Below are positions 20,401 to 29,023 of a stretch of DNA of 64,000 nt, in pieces. Position numbers and translations under genes: made by a program. The notes beneath the pieces were generated by a model that was not told the DNA's origin, did no database searches, and worked only from the letters and a program-made list of their open reading frames with translations. This DNA is from an uncultured Pirellulaceae bacterium. Its GTDB lineage: Bacteria > Planctomycetota > Planctomycetia > Pirellulales > Pirellulaceae. The stretch covers positions 1 through 64,000 of the forward strand of contig CALKCK010000019.1 of NCBI GenBank assembly GCA_938083195.1. The letters run 5' to 3'. Position 1 is the first letter of the stretch; each line of letters starts with the position of its first letter.

Positions 20401-20450
20401 GAGAGTGCGCAACAGGAGAGTATCAGTGTGATTGAGAAGATGGATTTCAT
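17436..20450 (-). CDS. Planctomycete cytochrome-like protein (PSCyt1/DUF1549/DUF1553)
   Basis: 1004 residues, secreted (signal peptide 1-22). The N-terminal PSCyt1 module has a haem-type CYFCH at 40-44 within DIQPILAENC and ends near the PDSHRSLTPDQ segment. DUF1549 follows (LLRRVSLDLTGLPPT; AWDWLDSARYADTNGYQGD) and includes a second CxxCH (C-C-R-C-H) before DHKYDQLT. A middle region contains a coiled-coil-like stretch (about 355-385). DUF1553 is C-terminal (NRIWAKFFNTGLVKTLEDFG, then RTNTPLHALNTLN). Probably an extracytoplasmic c-type haem protein partnered with DUF1501; function unknown. It lies 51 bp downstream of the DUF1501 gene at 20502, so all four genes may be one transcript. Confidence 0.88.
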   Translation of the reverse strand: MKSIFSITLILSCCALSMTSVAEEPVDFARDIQPILAENCYFCHGPDAKQRASDLRLDIEEEAKQSIIAFDANSSELYSRIQSDDPDEQMPPPDSHRSLTPDQILLIQKWIDEGGKWGQHWAYKPIVKPEIKSSNAIDFFVQQQLHQQGLEFSPIADRRTLLRRVSLDLTGLPPTIEQIDTFLADNSPNAYQQMVERMLQSPAYGERMAWDWLDSARYADTNGYQGDNERTMWPWRDWVIGAFNDNLPFDQFSKWQIAGDLLTQPTEEQILATGFNRNHPINGEGGRIPEENRIDYVMDMAETTGTVWLGLTFNCCRCHDHKYDQLTQDDYYSLFAFFNQTPVTGAGGNAQTAPVLSVPDQTQRLQLAKLKNELTKLESEQERLVEALKQKQSDWELTQTKQIQDKNTWSVWHPESYSAQKADLAYSNDGSLLTSGANPVNDNYELTGKSDLATIQAIRLETLKHASMTAGGLTRSNSSNFVLTDFSAYLIETGKPPTRLPFKKAQADYEQPGHGVQLAIDANAQSGWAVLAPDKNMQREREAIFSFEKPVTLSPNAKIKFVLKHESIYEKHNIGRLRISLTEQKNPTLAGDTKQLLAALQQPIESRSPEQLELIHRTHIESDAVYQTQAKNINSITSQIKSLAKAYPKVMVMADRPKVRKTYRLNRGSYEDPLNEVSMRVPEMLAPLPEDISPNRLALANWLFSADNPLTPRVSINRIWAKFFNTGLVKTLEDFGVQGEPPSHPELLDWLAAEYRDCGWDTKHMIQLILNSRTYRQSSQTSPSLRELDPDNRLLARASRFRIPSWMIRDYALAASGRLVREIGGRPVNSYQPKGVWEEASFGKKTYRQSSGDALYRRSIYTFWRRIAAPTMIFDNADRMTCSVISYRTNTPLHALNTLNNTTYVEAARLLAGSALKEKSTDQETLKKIYQRILTRLPREKEIPILLAGLERDRQQFAANNDNVIAFLGVGDSPVDSSLDPVELASWTNLCIAVLNLDESLTRQ

Positions 20451-20501
20451 AACCGTTTATTTTAATCTATTTGAAACGGCAGCGAAGTCTATTAAATCTA
20501 A

Positions 20502-22001
20502 TCAGGCAAGGATATCTCGAATCACTTTGCCTTCATCGGAAGGACCAATGAGCCTTTGTTTCAGGCCTTGATAAGGGAAGTTAAACCGTTTGGGGTCGAT
20601 TCCAATTTGGTGGAGAATGGTTGATTGGAGGTCGCGAATACTGACCGCATTTTCGGTGATATAGTACCCAATGTCATCGGTTTGACCATAAACTCCGGGT
20701 TTGATACCACCTCCGGCCATCCACATAGTAAAGGCGTGGGGGTGGTGGTCTCGGCCAATGAATCCTTTGACCAGCTTTTTGCGAACGTTGTTTTGCATCA
20801 TTGGTGTTCTGCCGAACTCACCTCCCCAAACAACGAGCGTCTCATCGAGCATTCCACGTTGTTTTAAATCGGTAATCAAACCGGCAACCGCTCGATCAAT
20901 TTGTCGACATTTGATTGGTAGTGTCTCGTCGATCGATTCCCCCGGAGAAGAGCCGTGGTGATCCCAGCCCCAATCATAGAGCTGAACAAACCGCACGCCG
21001 CTTTCGACGAGCCGCCGAGCGAGTAAACAATTGTTGGCGAATGTGGGGTCATCACCTTTGTAGAGTGTCCGCGGGTCCGCCGCCGATTCAGCAGCGGAGA
21101 CATGCCCAGGTTTTGCACCGTAGAGATCGAGCATTGATTGGGTTTCACGGCCAATGTCCATCACTTCCGGGACCGATATCTGCATTCGAAATGCAAGTTC
21201 GTATTGGGCAATGCGAGTGATCGTTTCAGGGTCACCAATGTGCTCATGTTGGTACCGATTCAGATCGGCAATTGCATCGAGTGTTTTCCGACGCTCTCCC
21301 CGATTAAGCCCTTTGGGGTCGCTGAGGAAGAGGATAGGATCGCCACCGTCGGTCCGGCATTGAACGCCTTGGTAGATCGTCGGTAGGAATCCGCTGCCCC
21401 AAAGAGATTTTCCAGCGCTGGGCGTTTTTCCCCCAGAAGAGAGAACCATGAATCCTGGAAGATCTTTGTTTTCGCTTCCCAGACCGTAGGTCGCCCACGA
21501 ACCGATCGAGGGGTAACCTAATAGTGGGTTGCCAGTTTGCATCAACAGTTGTGCAGGGGAATGATTGAATTGTTCTGTGTGGACCGAGCGAATAACGCAG
21601 AGATCGTCAATGACCTGACTGAGATGCGGCAGCCGGTCACTCACCCACTGACCGCTTTCGCCGGTTCGCTGGAACTTGAACTGTGAGCCAAGCATCTTGG
21701 GGACGCCGCGAATAAAAGCAAACCGTTTTCCCTCAAGATATTCTTGGGGGCACTGTGTATCGTGAAGTCGGTCGAGTGCCGGTTTATGTTCGAATAATTC
21801 TAACTGAGAGGGAGAGCCTGCCATGTGCAAGTAGATGACAGATTTTGCTTTGGCTGGAATTCGAAAGCCAGTTGGTTCGTCTGAGCTTTCCTGATTGAGC
21901 AGGGAGCTGAGCGCGATCGATCCGAGTCCTAAACCCGTTTGGCCAAAAAATTGACGCCGGGTTGTCGCTTGGATTTTTTTAAGTGGGAGAGGTAATTTCA
22001 T
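20502..22001 (-). CDS. DUF1501 protein, Tat-exported
   Basis: 499-residue paralogue of the gene at 15913. The Tat-like N-terminus contains TTRRQFFGQTGLGLGSIALSS. Shared family segments are SVIYLHMAGSPSQLELFEHKP, WGWDHHGSS, ETLVVWGGEFGRTPM and GRDHHPHAFTMWMAGGG. ATG 22001 lies 7 bp after the stop codon of the cytochrome-like gene at 22009, so the two are almost certainly cotranscribed and perhaps translationally coupled. Biochemical role unknown. Confidence 0.88.
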   Translation of the reverse strand: MKLPLPLKKIQATTRRQFFGQTGLGLGSIALSSLLNQESSDEPTGFRIPAKAKSVIYLHMAGSPSQLELFEHKPALDRLHDTQCPQEYLEGKRFAFIRGVPKMLGSQFKFQRTGESGQWVSDRLPHLSQVIDDLCVIRSVHTEQFNHSPAQLLMQTGNPLLGYPSIGSWATYGLGSENKDLPGFMVLSSGGKTPSAGKSLWGSGFLPTIYQGVQCRTDGGDPILFLSDPKGLNRGERRKTLDAIADLNRYQHEHIGDPETITRIAQYELAFRMQISVPEVMDIGRETQSMLDLYGAKPGHVSAAESAADPRTLYKGDDPTFANNCLLARRLVESGVRFVQLYDWGWDHHGSSPGESIDETLPIKCRQIDRAVAGLITDLKQRGMLDETLVVWGGEFGRTPMMQNNVRKKLVKGFIGRDHHPHAFTMWMAGGGIKPGVYGQTDDIGYYITENAVSIRDLQSTILHQIGIDPKRFNFPYQGLKQRLIGPSDEGKVIRDILA

Positions 22002-22008
22002 AGCAAGC

Positions 22009-24927
22009 TTATTTCATCAGTGTTTCGTCGAGATTAAGAAGAACATTGGCGATAGCGACCAGACGAGGATCACCCTCAGTTAATGCGGATGCTTGAAGAA
22101 GCGATTTAGACGCGTCCGTATCGATGGCAAGCGATGCGTACAAATCCAATAAACGCTCGGTTTCCCGAGGGGTGGGTTGCCGGACGAGTGCCATTGTAAA
22201 GCCGTTCATGATTTGTTGTTTTAAATCTTCCGAGGATTGCTGCATACGTTGGGCCAACCCGCCAGCGGCTTCTAGGAATGCGGTATCGTTCAGCGTCACT
22301 AACGCTTGGAGCGGCGTGTTGGTTCGAATGCGACGCACTTGGCAGACTTCGCCACTGCCGGCATCAAAGGTTGTCATTGCAGGGTAAGGACTGGTGCGTT
22401 TGAGGTAGGTGTAAAGACCTCGGCGGTAGCGATCGGGGCCGGTGGCATTTTTCCAGTCGTCGCCACTGTAGGTAGTTTTCCATACCCCGCCTGGTTGGGG
22501 TGGCATGACTGATTTGCCCCCAAGTTGTTCGGTCAGCAAACCACTGATTGCGAGCGCCTGATCGCGCACGGTTTCGGCAGAGAGACGGAAGCGTGGTCCG
22601 CGTGCGAGCAAGCGATTGCGAGGGTCGCGTGCAAGATGGTCAGGAGTCGCGACCGCGCTCTGCTGGTAAGTGCTAGAAGTTACGATTGTCTTGAGGAGAG
22701 TTTTTATTGACCATCCTCGTTCGCGGAAGTCGACTGCTAACCAATCCAGTAATTCGGGGTGAGAAGGGGGGAGTCCTTGTGAGCCAAAATCTTCCTCGGT
22801 TTCGACGATCCCAACCCCAAAGATTCGTGACCAAATTCGATTGACCATGACGCGTGAAGTGAGTGGGTTTTCAGGTTGCATTAACCATTTTGCAACGCCA
22901 AGGCGATTGGGCGATGTGTTGTCAGGGAAACTACCAAAGGTTTCCAAGACATTTGGGGTGACCTCGGCCCCCAGATCAAGAAAGTTTCCGCGATTATTGA
23001 TTTTGGTTTTACGTTGTTGAGCGGCAGACAGCTCTGCCATCACTGGCGTACGGGTGACTGCTTTTTTTAGCGACGCTAGTTTAGCTAATTCGGTTTGATA
23101 GTTTTTCTTTTTCGCAGAATGTTGAGGGTCGCTGAGTGACCAAAAGATTTCCTGGAAATTAGGTTCGAGTTCGGCGATTAGCCACTCAGCAGGGTACGGG
23201 CTGACTGAAAAACGTGATCGGGCGAGTAACAGGCTTTCTCCGTATTGTTGTTCGAGGGTGATTCGAATGGTGCCCGCAGCGATCGGCTCGGAGAAATCAA
23301 GGATGCAGTTTTGCGGATCCTTAAATTTGGGTGAAAGTGCCCAGCCAGCAGAGTTATCCCCGTTGATTAGTTTGGCAACCTCCCAATTGCGTTGAGAGAA
23401 AGTTGCTCTCGGATTGGTCAGCGTGATTTTTTTTGGTGTTCCGGCGTCTTGGATTTGTTCAACGGTCATATCCCGAATTGCGACGTTTTTATCCGCCCAG
23501 TCACCGCCGGCGATTGATTTTGGGAAATGCTCAATTCGTAATGATTGGTATTTTTTTCCATCGGTTAGTGCGGGCAACTTAAAGGTTAGTGTCCATGTAT
23601 CTCGTTCTGGTCGATTGCCAGTTGCTAAAATGATTCGGTCATCTTGTTGTTTCAAAACGACGTCCGTTTCTGAGGTCGATTCCATTAGTTTTAAGTTTTG
23701 CCAGAGTGGAGTCTCGGTGAACTGTTGCTTCCACTGGGAAAGCTTGGCGTCGAATTCGGCTGGCCGAACATTTAGTTCTTTGCTTGCCAAAGTGACAATG
23801 TTTTGTTGAGCGGCAATTTCTCTTGCTTGCTCAGACGTTGGAGTGGGGTGAAACGGTGACTCAGTATCTCTGTCCTGTGTTTGATTAAAGTAGGCTAAAA
23901 AAGAGTAATAATCGCTGATACTGATTGGGTCATATTTATGAGAATGGCATTTTGCGCAACCCATGGTTAATCCCATCCAAACTTGCAGTGTCGTATCGAC
24001 TCGGTCTTTGACTGCCGCGACCCTGAATTCTTCATCGTCGGTTCCCCCTTCTTCGTTGGTCATCGTGTTGCGATGAAACGCCGTGGCAAGAATTTGATCG
24101 TCCGTTCTTTCGGGCAATAGATCGCCGGCCAATTGTTCCTTCGTAAATTGATCGTAAGGCATGTCTTGGTTGAGGGCATCGATCACCCAATCTCGATAGC
24201 GCCAGATGTCACGGTGTCGATCCTTTTCATAGCCTTTGGTGTCCGCGTAACGCGCGAGATCGAGCCACATCCGCGCCCAGTGCTCACCGAATGCGGGGGC
24301 CGCGAGTAACCGGTCGACTTCACGTTCGTAATTTTCGGGGGAAGGGTCTGCCAAGAAGCGTGCTGCGGCGGCAGAGGTTGGAGGAAGGCCGGTCAAGTCA
24401 AGGGCTACACGTCGCAGGAGCCGAGCGGGATCCGCTTGGGGAGCGGGAGCAAAATCCTGTGCCTCCATTTGTTTCAAAATGAAATAATCGATCGGACGTT
24501 TTGGCCATTGCGAGTGCTTGACAGTAGGCAGAGGTTTTTGTGTGGGGGCGACGAAAGACCAGTGAGCTGAATAGGCACCACCTTCAGTGATCCATTGCCG
24601 AAGAAGTTTTTTTTCAGCATCGGTTAGCGGCTGTCCACTTTCTGGAGGAGGCATTAACACATCGGCATCGTCTGAATAAATTCGCGTGACAATTTCGCTT
24701 GCCTTGGGCTGATGGGGTACGAGAGCAAAGCTTCCGCCAAGATCGCGAGTCGCTCCCTCGAAATTGTCCAGCCGCAATTCGGCTTCGCGAGTCGATGGGT
24801 CGAAACCATGGCAAGCAAAACAATGCTTACTGAGAATGGGTCGAATCTCACGATTAAAGTCGACGTCGGAAAACACTGTGCAAGTTGGTAGCCAAGCAAG
24901 GCAGATGGTCATTAAGATTCTTTTCAT
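22009..24927 (-). CDS. Planctomycete cytochrome-like protein (PSCyt1/DUF1549/DUF1553)
   Basis: 972 residues with a signal peptide (1-20). PSCyt1 has CFACH at 36-40. DUF1549 has RLLRRVALDLTGLPPT, MWLDLARYADTKGYEKD and a second CxxCH in GCAKCHSHKYDPIS. A middle beta-rich insert (about 400-600, with SLRIEHFPKSIAGGDWADKN) may be a jelly-roll-like binding domain. DUF1553 contains NRIWSRIFGVGIVETEEDFG and RTNTPLQALVTLND. It is the first gene of the minus-strand cluster and is divergent, by 69 bp, from a PAS-AraC regulator that is its likely controller. Confidence 0.88.
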   Translation of the reverse strand: MKRILMTICLAWLPTCTVFSDVDFNREIRPILSKHCFACHGFDPSTREAELRLDNFEGATRDLGGSFALVPHQPKASEIVTRIYSDDADVLMPPPESGQPLTDAEKKLLRQWITEGGAYSAHWSFVAPTQKPLPTVKHSQWPKRPIDYFILKQMEAQDFAPAPQADPARLLRRVALDLTGLPPTSAAAARFLADPSPENYEREVDRLLAAPAFGEHWARMWLDLARYADTKGYEKDRHRDIWRYRDWVIDALNQDMPYDQFTKEQLAGDLLPERTDDQILATAFHRNTMTNEEGGTDDEEFRVAAVKDRVDTTLQVWMGLTMGCAKCHSHKYDPISISDYYSFLAYFNQTQDRDTESPFHPTPTSEQAREIAAQQNIVTLASKELNVRPAEFDAKLSQWKQQFTETPLWQNLKLMESTSETDVVLKQQDDRIILATGNRPERDTWTLTFKLPALTDGKKYQSLRIEHFPKSIAGGDWADKNVAIRDMTVEQIQDAGTPKKITLTNPRATFSQRNWEVAKLINGDNSAGWALSPKFKDPQNCILDFSEPIAAGTIRITLEQQYGESLLLARSRFSVSPYPAEWLIAELEPNFQEIFWSLSDPQHSAKKKNYQTELAKLASLKKAVTRTPVMAELSAAQQRKTKINNRGNFLDLGAEVTPNVLETFGSFPDNTSPNRLGVAKWLMQPENPLTSRVMVNRIWSRIFGVGIVETEEDFGSQGLPPSHPELLDWLAVDFRERGWSIKTLLKTIVTSSTYQQSAVATPDHLARDPRNRLLARGPRFRLSAETVRDQALAISGLLTEQLGGKSVMPPQPGGVWKTTYSGDDWKNATGPDRYRRGLYTYLKRTSPYPAMTTFDAGSGEVCQVRRIRTNTPLQALVTLNDTAFLEAAGGLAQRMQQSSEDLKQQIMNGFTMALVRQPTPRETERLLDLYASLAIDTDASKSLLQASALTEGDPRLVAIANVLLNLDETLMK

Positions 24928-24996
24928 GGGTCAATCATATCTCAGATCTCGTTGTTTGGCTTGCACGGCCACCGCATCTTTGTGTAAAAAATCAGT

Positions 24997-25737
24997 ATGA
25001 ATAATACAAGTCTTGTGCGCTCGTTTTTCTCACAAGTCGATATATCCGATTTTCTGGACCTCTTTAACCTGCAACCCGAGGTTAGTTTTTTTGTGAAGGA
25101 CCTCCGCGGTCGTTTTTTGGCGATCAATCGGAGAGGTTGTGAATACTGCGGCGTGCTGGATCGAAGCGAAGTGATCGGGAGAACTGATTTCGATTTTTTT
25201 CCAACGCAGCGAGCCGAGAGTTATCGCCAAGACGACGGGGAGGTAATGCGGACGGGTGAGCCGATAATCAATCGTCTCGAGAGCGCACCGGAGATGGCTG
25301 GCTCTCCACGGTTAGTAATGACCAGTAAGATTCCAATTCGCAATGTCGAAGGCGTTGTAGTGGGCATTGCTGGGTTTTCCCGTCAAGTTGATACCAAGCG
25401 GGGGGAATCGAAAGACGCCAAACGATTTGCCAATGTGGTTGAATATTTACATTCGAATTACCAACAAAAGCTCAATACGTCTGAACTAGCAGCAAGGGCG
25501 AAGCTCTCGGTTAGTCAATTTGATCGGCAGTTTCGTCGGGTATTTGGGGTCTCAGCCCGACAGTATCTTTCGCGTGTTCGGCTGGAAGTCGCTTGTCGGG
25601 AATTAGCCCAGACCGACGAGACGGTGGCAACGATCGCGATTGGGTGTGGTTTTTTTGACCATGCTCATTTTTCGCGCTGCTTTCGCAAGCAAATGAAAGT
25701 CTCTCCATCGGACTATCGCCGCAGCAAAAAATCCTGA
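24997..25737 (+). CDS. PAS-domain AraC family transcriptional regulator
   Basis: 246 residues. Residues about 22-130 form a PAS sensor (SFFVKDLRGRFLAINRRG; EVIGRTDFDFFPTQRAESY; VVVGIAGFSRQVDT). Residues about 145-243 form an AraC DNA-binding domain with two helix-turn-helix units (LNTSELAARAKLSVSQFDRQF; VATIAIGCGFFDHAHFSRCF) ending SPSDYRRSKK. No receiver or kinase domain, so the PAS domain probably senses a ligand directly. Divergent promoters with the cytochrome-like/DUF1501 cluster (69 bp gap) suggest it regulates that cluster. The ATG has no strong ribosome binding site in view. Confidence 0.85.
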   Translation: MNNTSLVRSFFSQVDISDFLDLFNLQPEVSFFVKDLRGRFLAINRRGCEYCGVLDRSEVIGRTDFDFFPTQRAESYRQDDGEVMRTGEPIINRLESAPEMAGSPRLVMTSKIPIRNVEGVVVGIAGFSRQVDTKRGESKDAKRFANVVEYLHSNYQQKLNTSELAARAKLSVSQFDRQFRRVFGVSARQYLSRVRLEVACRELAQTDETVATIAIGCGFFDHAHFSRCFRKQMKVSPSDYRRSKKS

Positions 25738-25783
25738 AAGCAAGAACAGGTAATCGCCCAACCTCACTTTAATCATTTGTTGG

Positions 25784-26587
25784 TTAAGGTTGTTTGGGGG
25801 CGGTTTGTTTGGGTGCGATTCGATAGACCGCAAGGTTCTTGATGTCGACCATTCGAGGCACAGACAACGCGATATTTTCTTTGGTTGGATGTCCAATTCC
25901 AGAAGACGAAAATTGGCTTACGAATTCGTTGTCAATTTGAACAACAATTTTCTCTCCCTCAAGTAAGATTTTTAGCTCGTGCCATTGGGATGCCTTGGTG
26001 GCTCGTTTAGTCGTTTTGGATTTACCTTGGATCCGTTTCGCCAGTTCTGATTTCGAGGTTCCACTCTCTTTTAGTTTACGGTACTCATTTGCCATGGTTC
26101 CAGTTTTTTGGTCTTGAATGACAACGGCCTTGGTACTTACTTCCACGCGGCAAAGGTGGCCTGCGTGGACAGTCTTGCAATTTGGGTCATTGATGTTCAC
26201 GCCAAATTTTTGATTTTCAGCGAGTTGGAATTTGCAGGTAATCACAGCGTTTTGAAATTGCACTTTTGTTCGTGCGACGGCAGCATGGTCAGAGCCCTCA
26301 GTCCGGCGGATTTGCAGAACACCATCCTTAACGCTTGCTTGGGGAACCATTTTGTTTTTTGCGATCTTGGCTGACTTTTGAGCCCGACCGTCATTGGTCC
26401 ACCAATCTTGTGCGTTGAGAGGTTGATCGAAGTTATGAGAGAGGATGAGGTCGGCCCGCGAGATTGCATTTTCGATCGTCTGTGCTTGTGCCGGGGCAGC
26501 GGAGAGGGTTGTAATTACGGCGATTGCAACGAAAGAAAGGAAGCAGTGATGGAAAAGGTTGCGGAGTGAGCATTTTGAATTCAGCAT
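25784..26587 (-). CDS. Secreted LamG/DUF1080-like protein
   Basis: 267 residues with an N-terminal signal peptide (about 1-35, ending SAAPAQAQ). The rest resembles a concanavalin-like jelly roll such as DUF1080 (3-keto-disaccharide hydrolase-like) or LamG: HNFDQPLNAQDWWTNDGRA, VKDGVLQIRRTEGSDHAAV, ASQWHELKILLEGEKIVVQID and VDIKNLAVYRIAP are in the family order. Probably binds or acts on carbohydrate outside the cytoplasm; no catalytic residues can be assigned. Convergent with the PAS-AraC gene and divergent from the helicase gene. Confidence 0.65.
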   Translation of the reverse strand: MLNSKCSLRNLFHHCFLSFVAIAVITTLSAAPAQAQTIENAISRADLILSHNFDQPLNAQDWWTNDGRAQKSAKIAKNKMVPQASVKDGVLQIRRTEGSDHAAVARTKVQFQNAVITCKFQLAENQKFGVNINDPNCKTVHAGHLCRVEVSTKAVVIQDQKTGTMANEYRKLKESGTSKSELAKRIQGKSKTTKRATKASQWHELKILLEGEKIVVQIDNEFVSQFSSSGIGHPTKENIALSVPRMVDIKNLAVYRIAPKQTAPKQP

Positions 26588-26933
26588 GATGCGGCAGGCC
26601 TAAGGGGCGAAGTAGGGAGAATAAACTGTTTGAGATTTTAATACTTTGGGATGTTGAGTGGAACAGATTGATCCATTTGTTAGCGAGAATATCTCGGGCG
26701 ATCGGTGTTTTTGCACTATGAGGACTTCCGGCAAGGTGTAGACTGTTGAACTGTCCACGTTTTTTGATTCTGAAAAATGGGCGATATCCCCACTGATCCA
26801 TCGTTTAATATCGGTCAGTTGGTTCCGGCAAAGGCGTCGAAGATGCCATGAATTGCGACTTCTGTTGACCTCGAGCACCAATCGCTGAATCGATTTCAGT
26901 GGGTTGTCTTAGCGGGTTCTAAAAGGAAAACCA
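26588..26933. other. Gene-free divergent region
   Basis: About 350 bp between the secreted LamG-like gene and the RhlE-type helicase gene, expected to hold both promoters. A 93-codon minus-strand frame here has no ribosome binding site and no recognisable features. I see no convincing RNA gene or hairpin. Confidence 0.5.
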
Positions 26934-28466
26934 TTGAAGACCTTCACCGAGTTAAATTTAATCGAACCGTTGCAGCGAGCGATTGCGGGCGAGAATTATA
27001 AAATCCCGACGCCCATTCAGGCGCAGACCATTCCCGTCGCTCTAAAACGCCAAGACGTTTTGGGTTGCGCTCAGACGGGAACCGGTAAGACGGCGGCGTT
27101 CGCGTTGCCGATTCTCAATCGCCTTGGTTTACAAAATCGATCTGCCAAAGCGAAGCGCCCATTCGCGCTTGTGTTAGCGCCGACTCGTGAGTTGGCAGTG
27201 CAGATCGGCGCCAGCTTTGAAACTTATGGAAAGCATCTGAAGCTTCGCCATGCTTTGGTTTACGGCGGGGTCAACCAGAATTCTCAAGTGCGGGCTCTGC
27301 AGCGAGGAGTGCATGTTGTCATTGCCACTCCGGGGCGATTGTTAGATTTGATGAATCAAGGGTTCATTCAGCTCGACAAGCTTGAGGTTTTCGTTCTCGA
27401 TGAAGCAGATCGAATGCTTGACATGGGGTTCATGCCTGACATCAAACGGATCATCCGCGAACTTCCTGCGAAGAGACAGTCGTTGTTTTTCTCGGCAACG
27501 ATGGCGCCTGCGATTGTTGAAATCACGGACAAGCTACTCGTCGATCCCGTAAAAGTAGACGTAACGCCAGAGACTCGCAGTGTCAAGAAAATCAAGCAAC
27601 AGGTCATCCTTGTCTCTCGCAAAGGGAAGACGGAATTGTTGCATAAGATCCTTTCGGCGCGAGATGATTTACGCGCAATCGTGTTTACGAAAACGAAACG
27701 TTCAGCAAATTTTGTAGCTGAGCGATTAAACCGGGAAGGATTGAAGGCTGCGGCGATCCATGGCAATAAATCTCAAAATGCAAGGCAGCGGGCGCTCGAT
27801 GCGTTTCGAAATCAATTCGTGAAAATTTTGGTTGCGACCGACGTCGCGGCTCGCGGAATTGATATTGAAGGAGTGACCCATGTTGTTAATTTTGATTTGC
27901 CAATGGAGCCAGAAGCGTACGTTCATCGAATTGGTCGAACTGGGCGTGCGGGCGCAAAGGGAGTTGCGATCTCGTTTTGTAGCGCAGGTGATCAGGGAGA
28001 TTTAAAGGCGATTGAAAAACTGATTGATCAGGAGATTCCAGTCAATCAGGAATTATCGGTGGCTTTGCCGAGTCCAGGGCCAAAGACTACGCGAGGGCGA
28101 ACAGGACGTAAGCCTTCGAGCGGAGGTCGTTCTAAAGCGTCTCAAGGGGGGCGATCTCGGAAGGGTTCGAGTAGCCGAGCTGGCGGGGAGGAGGCTGCTG
28201 GCAGTGAAAAGGGGAAGCGAACGACAAAGCGTCGCCGCCGTCGAGTGCGAACTGAAAAGGCGAGTGCTGTCAAAAGCTCTCGATCCGGTGAAAGCTCTCG
28301 ATCCGGTGAAAGCGCCCAGAAGAAATCTGTTAAAAAAACAGGTGGAGGTAGGCGTGCCTCGAGCGGGCCAGAGGGTGGGGCAACCGAAGGTTCCGCTAAA
28401 CGTCGAAGACCTCAACGCAAAGGTAAAAACGCTCGGAGTCGCACGAATACGTCTCGTTCGGAGTGA
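26934..28466 (+). CDS. rhlE: DEAD-box ATP-dependent RNA helicase, RhlE type
   Basis: 510-residue RNA helicase with all core motifs in order: Q motif (YKIPTPIQAQTIP), Walker A AQTGTGKT (47-53), PTRELA, TPGR, DEAD in VLDEADRMLDMGFMPDI, SAT in LFFSATMAP, then VFTKTKRSANFVAERL, TDVAARGIDIEGVTHVVNFD and HRIGRTGRAG. The core matches RhlE, which remodels ribosomal and mRNA structure. Residues about 385-510 are a Lys/Arg/Gly/Ser-rich disordered RNA-binding tail including an SSRSGE tandem repeat. The TTG start at 26934 is supported by AAGGA seven bases upstream. Convergent with the zinc-ribbon membrane protein gene. Confidence 0.93.
   Translation: MKTFTELNLIEPLQRAIAGENYKIPTPIQAQTIPVALKRQDVLGCAQTGTGKTAAFALPILNRLGLQNRSAKAKRPFALVLAPTRELAVQIGASFETYGKHLKLRHALVYGGVNQNSQVRALQRGVHVVIATPGRLLDLMNQGFIQLDKLEVFVLDEADRMLDMGFMPDIKRIIRELPAKRQSLFFSATMAPAIVEITDKLLVDPVKVDVTPETRSVKKIKQQVILVSRKGKTELLHKILSARDDLRAIVFTKTKRSANFVAERLNREGLKAAAIHGNKSQNARQRALDAFRNQFVKILVATDVAARGIDIEGVTHVVNFDLPMEPEAYVHRIGRTGRAGAKGVAISFCSAGDQGDLKAIEKLIDQEIPVNQELSVALPSPGPKTTRGRTGRKPSSGGRSKASQGGRSRKGSSSRAGGEEAAGSEKGKRTTKRRRRRVRTEKASAVKSSRSGESSRSGESAQKKSVKKTGGGRRASSGPEGGATEGSAKRRRPQRKGKNARSRTNTSRSE
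28273..28308 (+). repeat. Two exact 18-bp tandem copies in the helicase tail
   Basis: AAAGCTCTCGATCCGGTG occurs twice back to back. The unit is six codons, so it repeats SSRSGE in frame within the disordered tail. Copy number could vary between strains without breaking the frame. Confidence 0.85.
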
Positions 28467-28480
28467 ATTGAAGTCAAGTT

Positions 28481-29023
28481 TTAACGCTTCAGCGCGATCA
28501 GGGCGCAGCTCAGTGAGCAAGCAAGAAAAATCCCGCCGAGGCTCATTAAAACGTACGAAGTGTTGGTCAGGATCGCGGATTGTTTGTTGTATCGGACGTA
28601 ATTGGGCTCGTACCAATCGCCGAGACCGTTATCGATTCTCAATTCGTTGTAGTAAGTTACGACCTGAGACGGCTCGAGTTGGTCGACAAATTCGTTATGT
28701 TGCTCGGTAGAGAGTTCTCGGTCGATATCGGTTGCCATGCTTCCAGCATAGCCATAAAGCCAGTATCCCGAACCGCCTAGAAGGACCGCAGCAAAGAGGC
28801 CAATTGAGAAAAATATATTGAAGCTAACGCTTTTTTCGACTGTTTTCTTAGTCTTTTTGGCGGTTTCGTCTTCTACCGGTTCCAAGAGCCTCATTTTTCG
28901 AAGCATTGGGGCTTCGGTTAATTCGCCGCACTCCGGGCATTTTAGTTCTTGCCCCGCCTGTTTGGGAATGACTTCGAAGGGGTGACTGCAGTGGTCACAA
29001 GGAAGTAAGTATGTAGACGGCAT
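28481..29023 (-). CDS. Zinc-ribbon membrane protein, unknown function
   Basis: 180 residues. The N-terminus is a zinc ribbon of two CxxC pairs (C9/C12 and C29/C32: LPCDHCSHPF, LKCPECGELT), which may bind zinc or act as a regulatory knob. Two membrane segments follow at about 68-90 (FNIFFSIGLFAAVLLGGSGYW) and about 153-176 (TSYVLMSLGGIFLACSLSCAL). The stretch between them is polar and probably faces the periplasm. No catalytic motif. The start ATG follows the gene-free kilobase, so its own promoter should lie there. Composition resembles the neighbours and it is likely a real gene. Confidence 0.75.
   Translation of the reverse strand: MPSTYLLPCDHCSHPFEVIPKQAGQELKCPECGELTEAPMLRKMRLLEPVEDETAKKTKKTVEKSVSFNIFFSIGLFAAVLLGGSGYWLYGYAGSMATDIDRELSTEQHNEFVDQLEPSQVVTYYNELRIDNGLGDWYEPNYVRYNKQSAILTNTSYVLMSLGGIFLACSLSCALIALKR

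Noticed and set aside
26600-26881. 93-codon minus-strand frame between the LamG-like and rhlE genes
   Set aside because: No ribosome binding site, no hydrophobic or motif content, no plausible start context.
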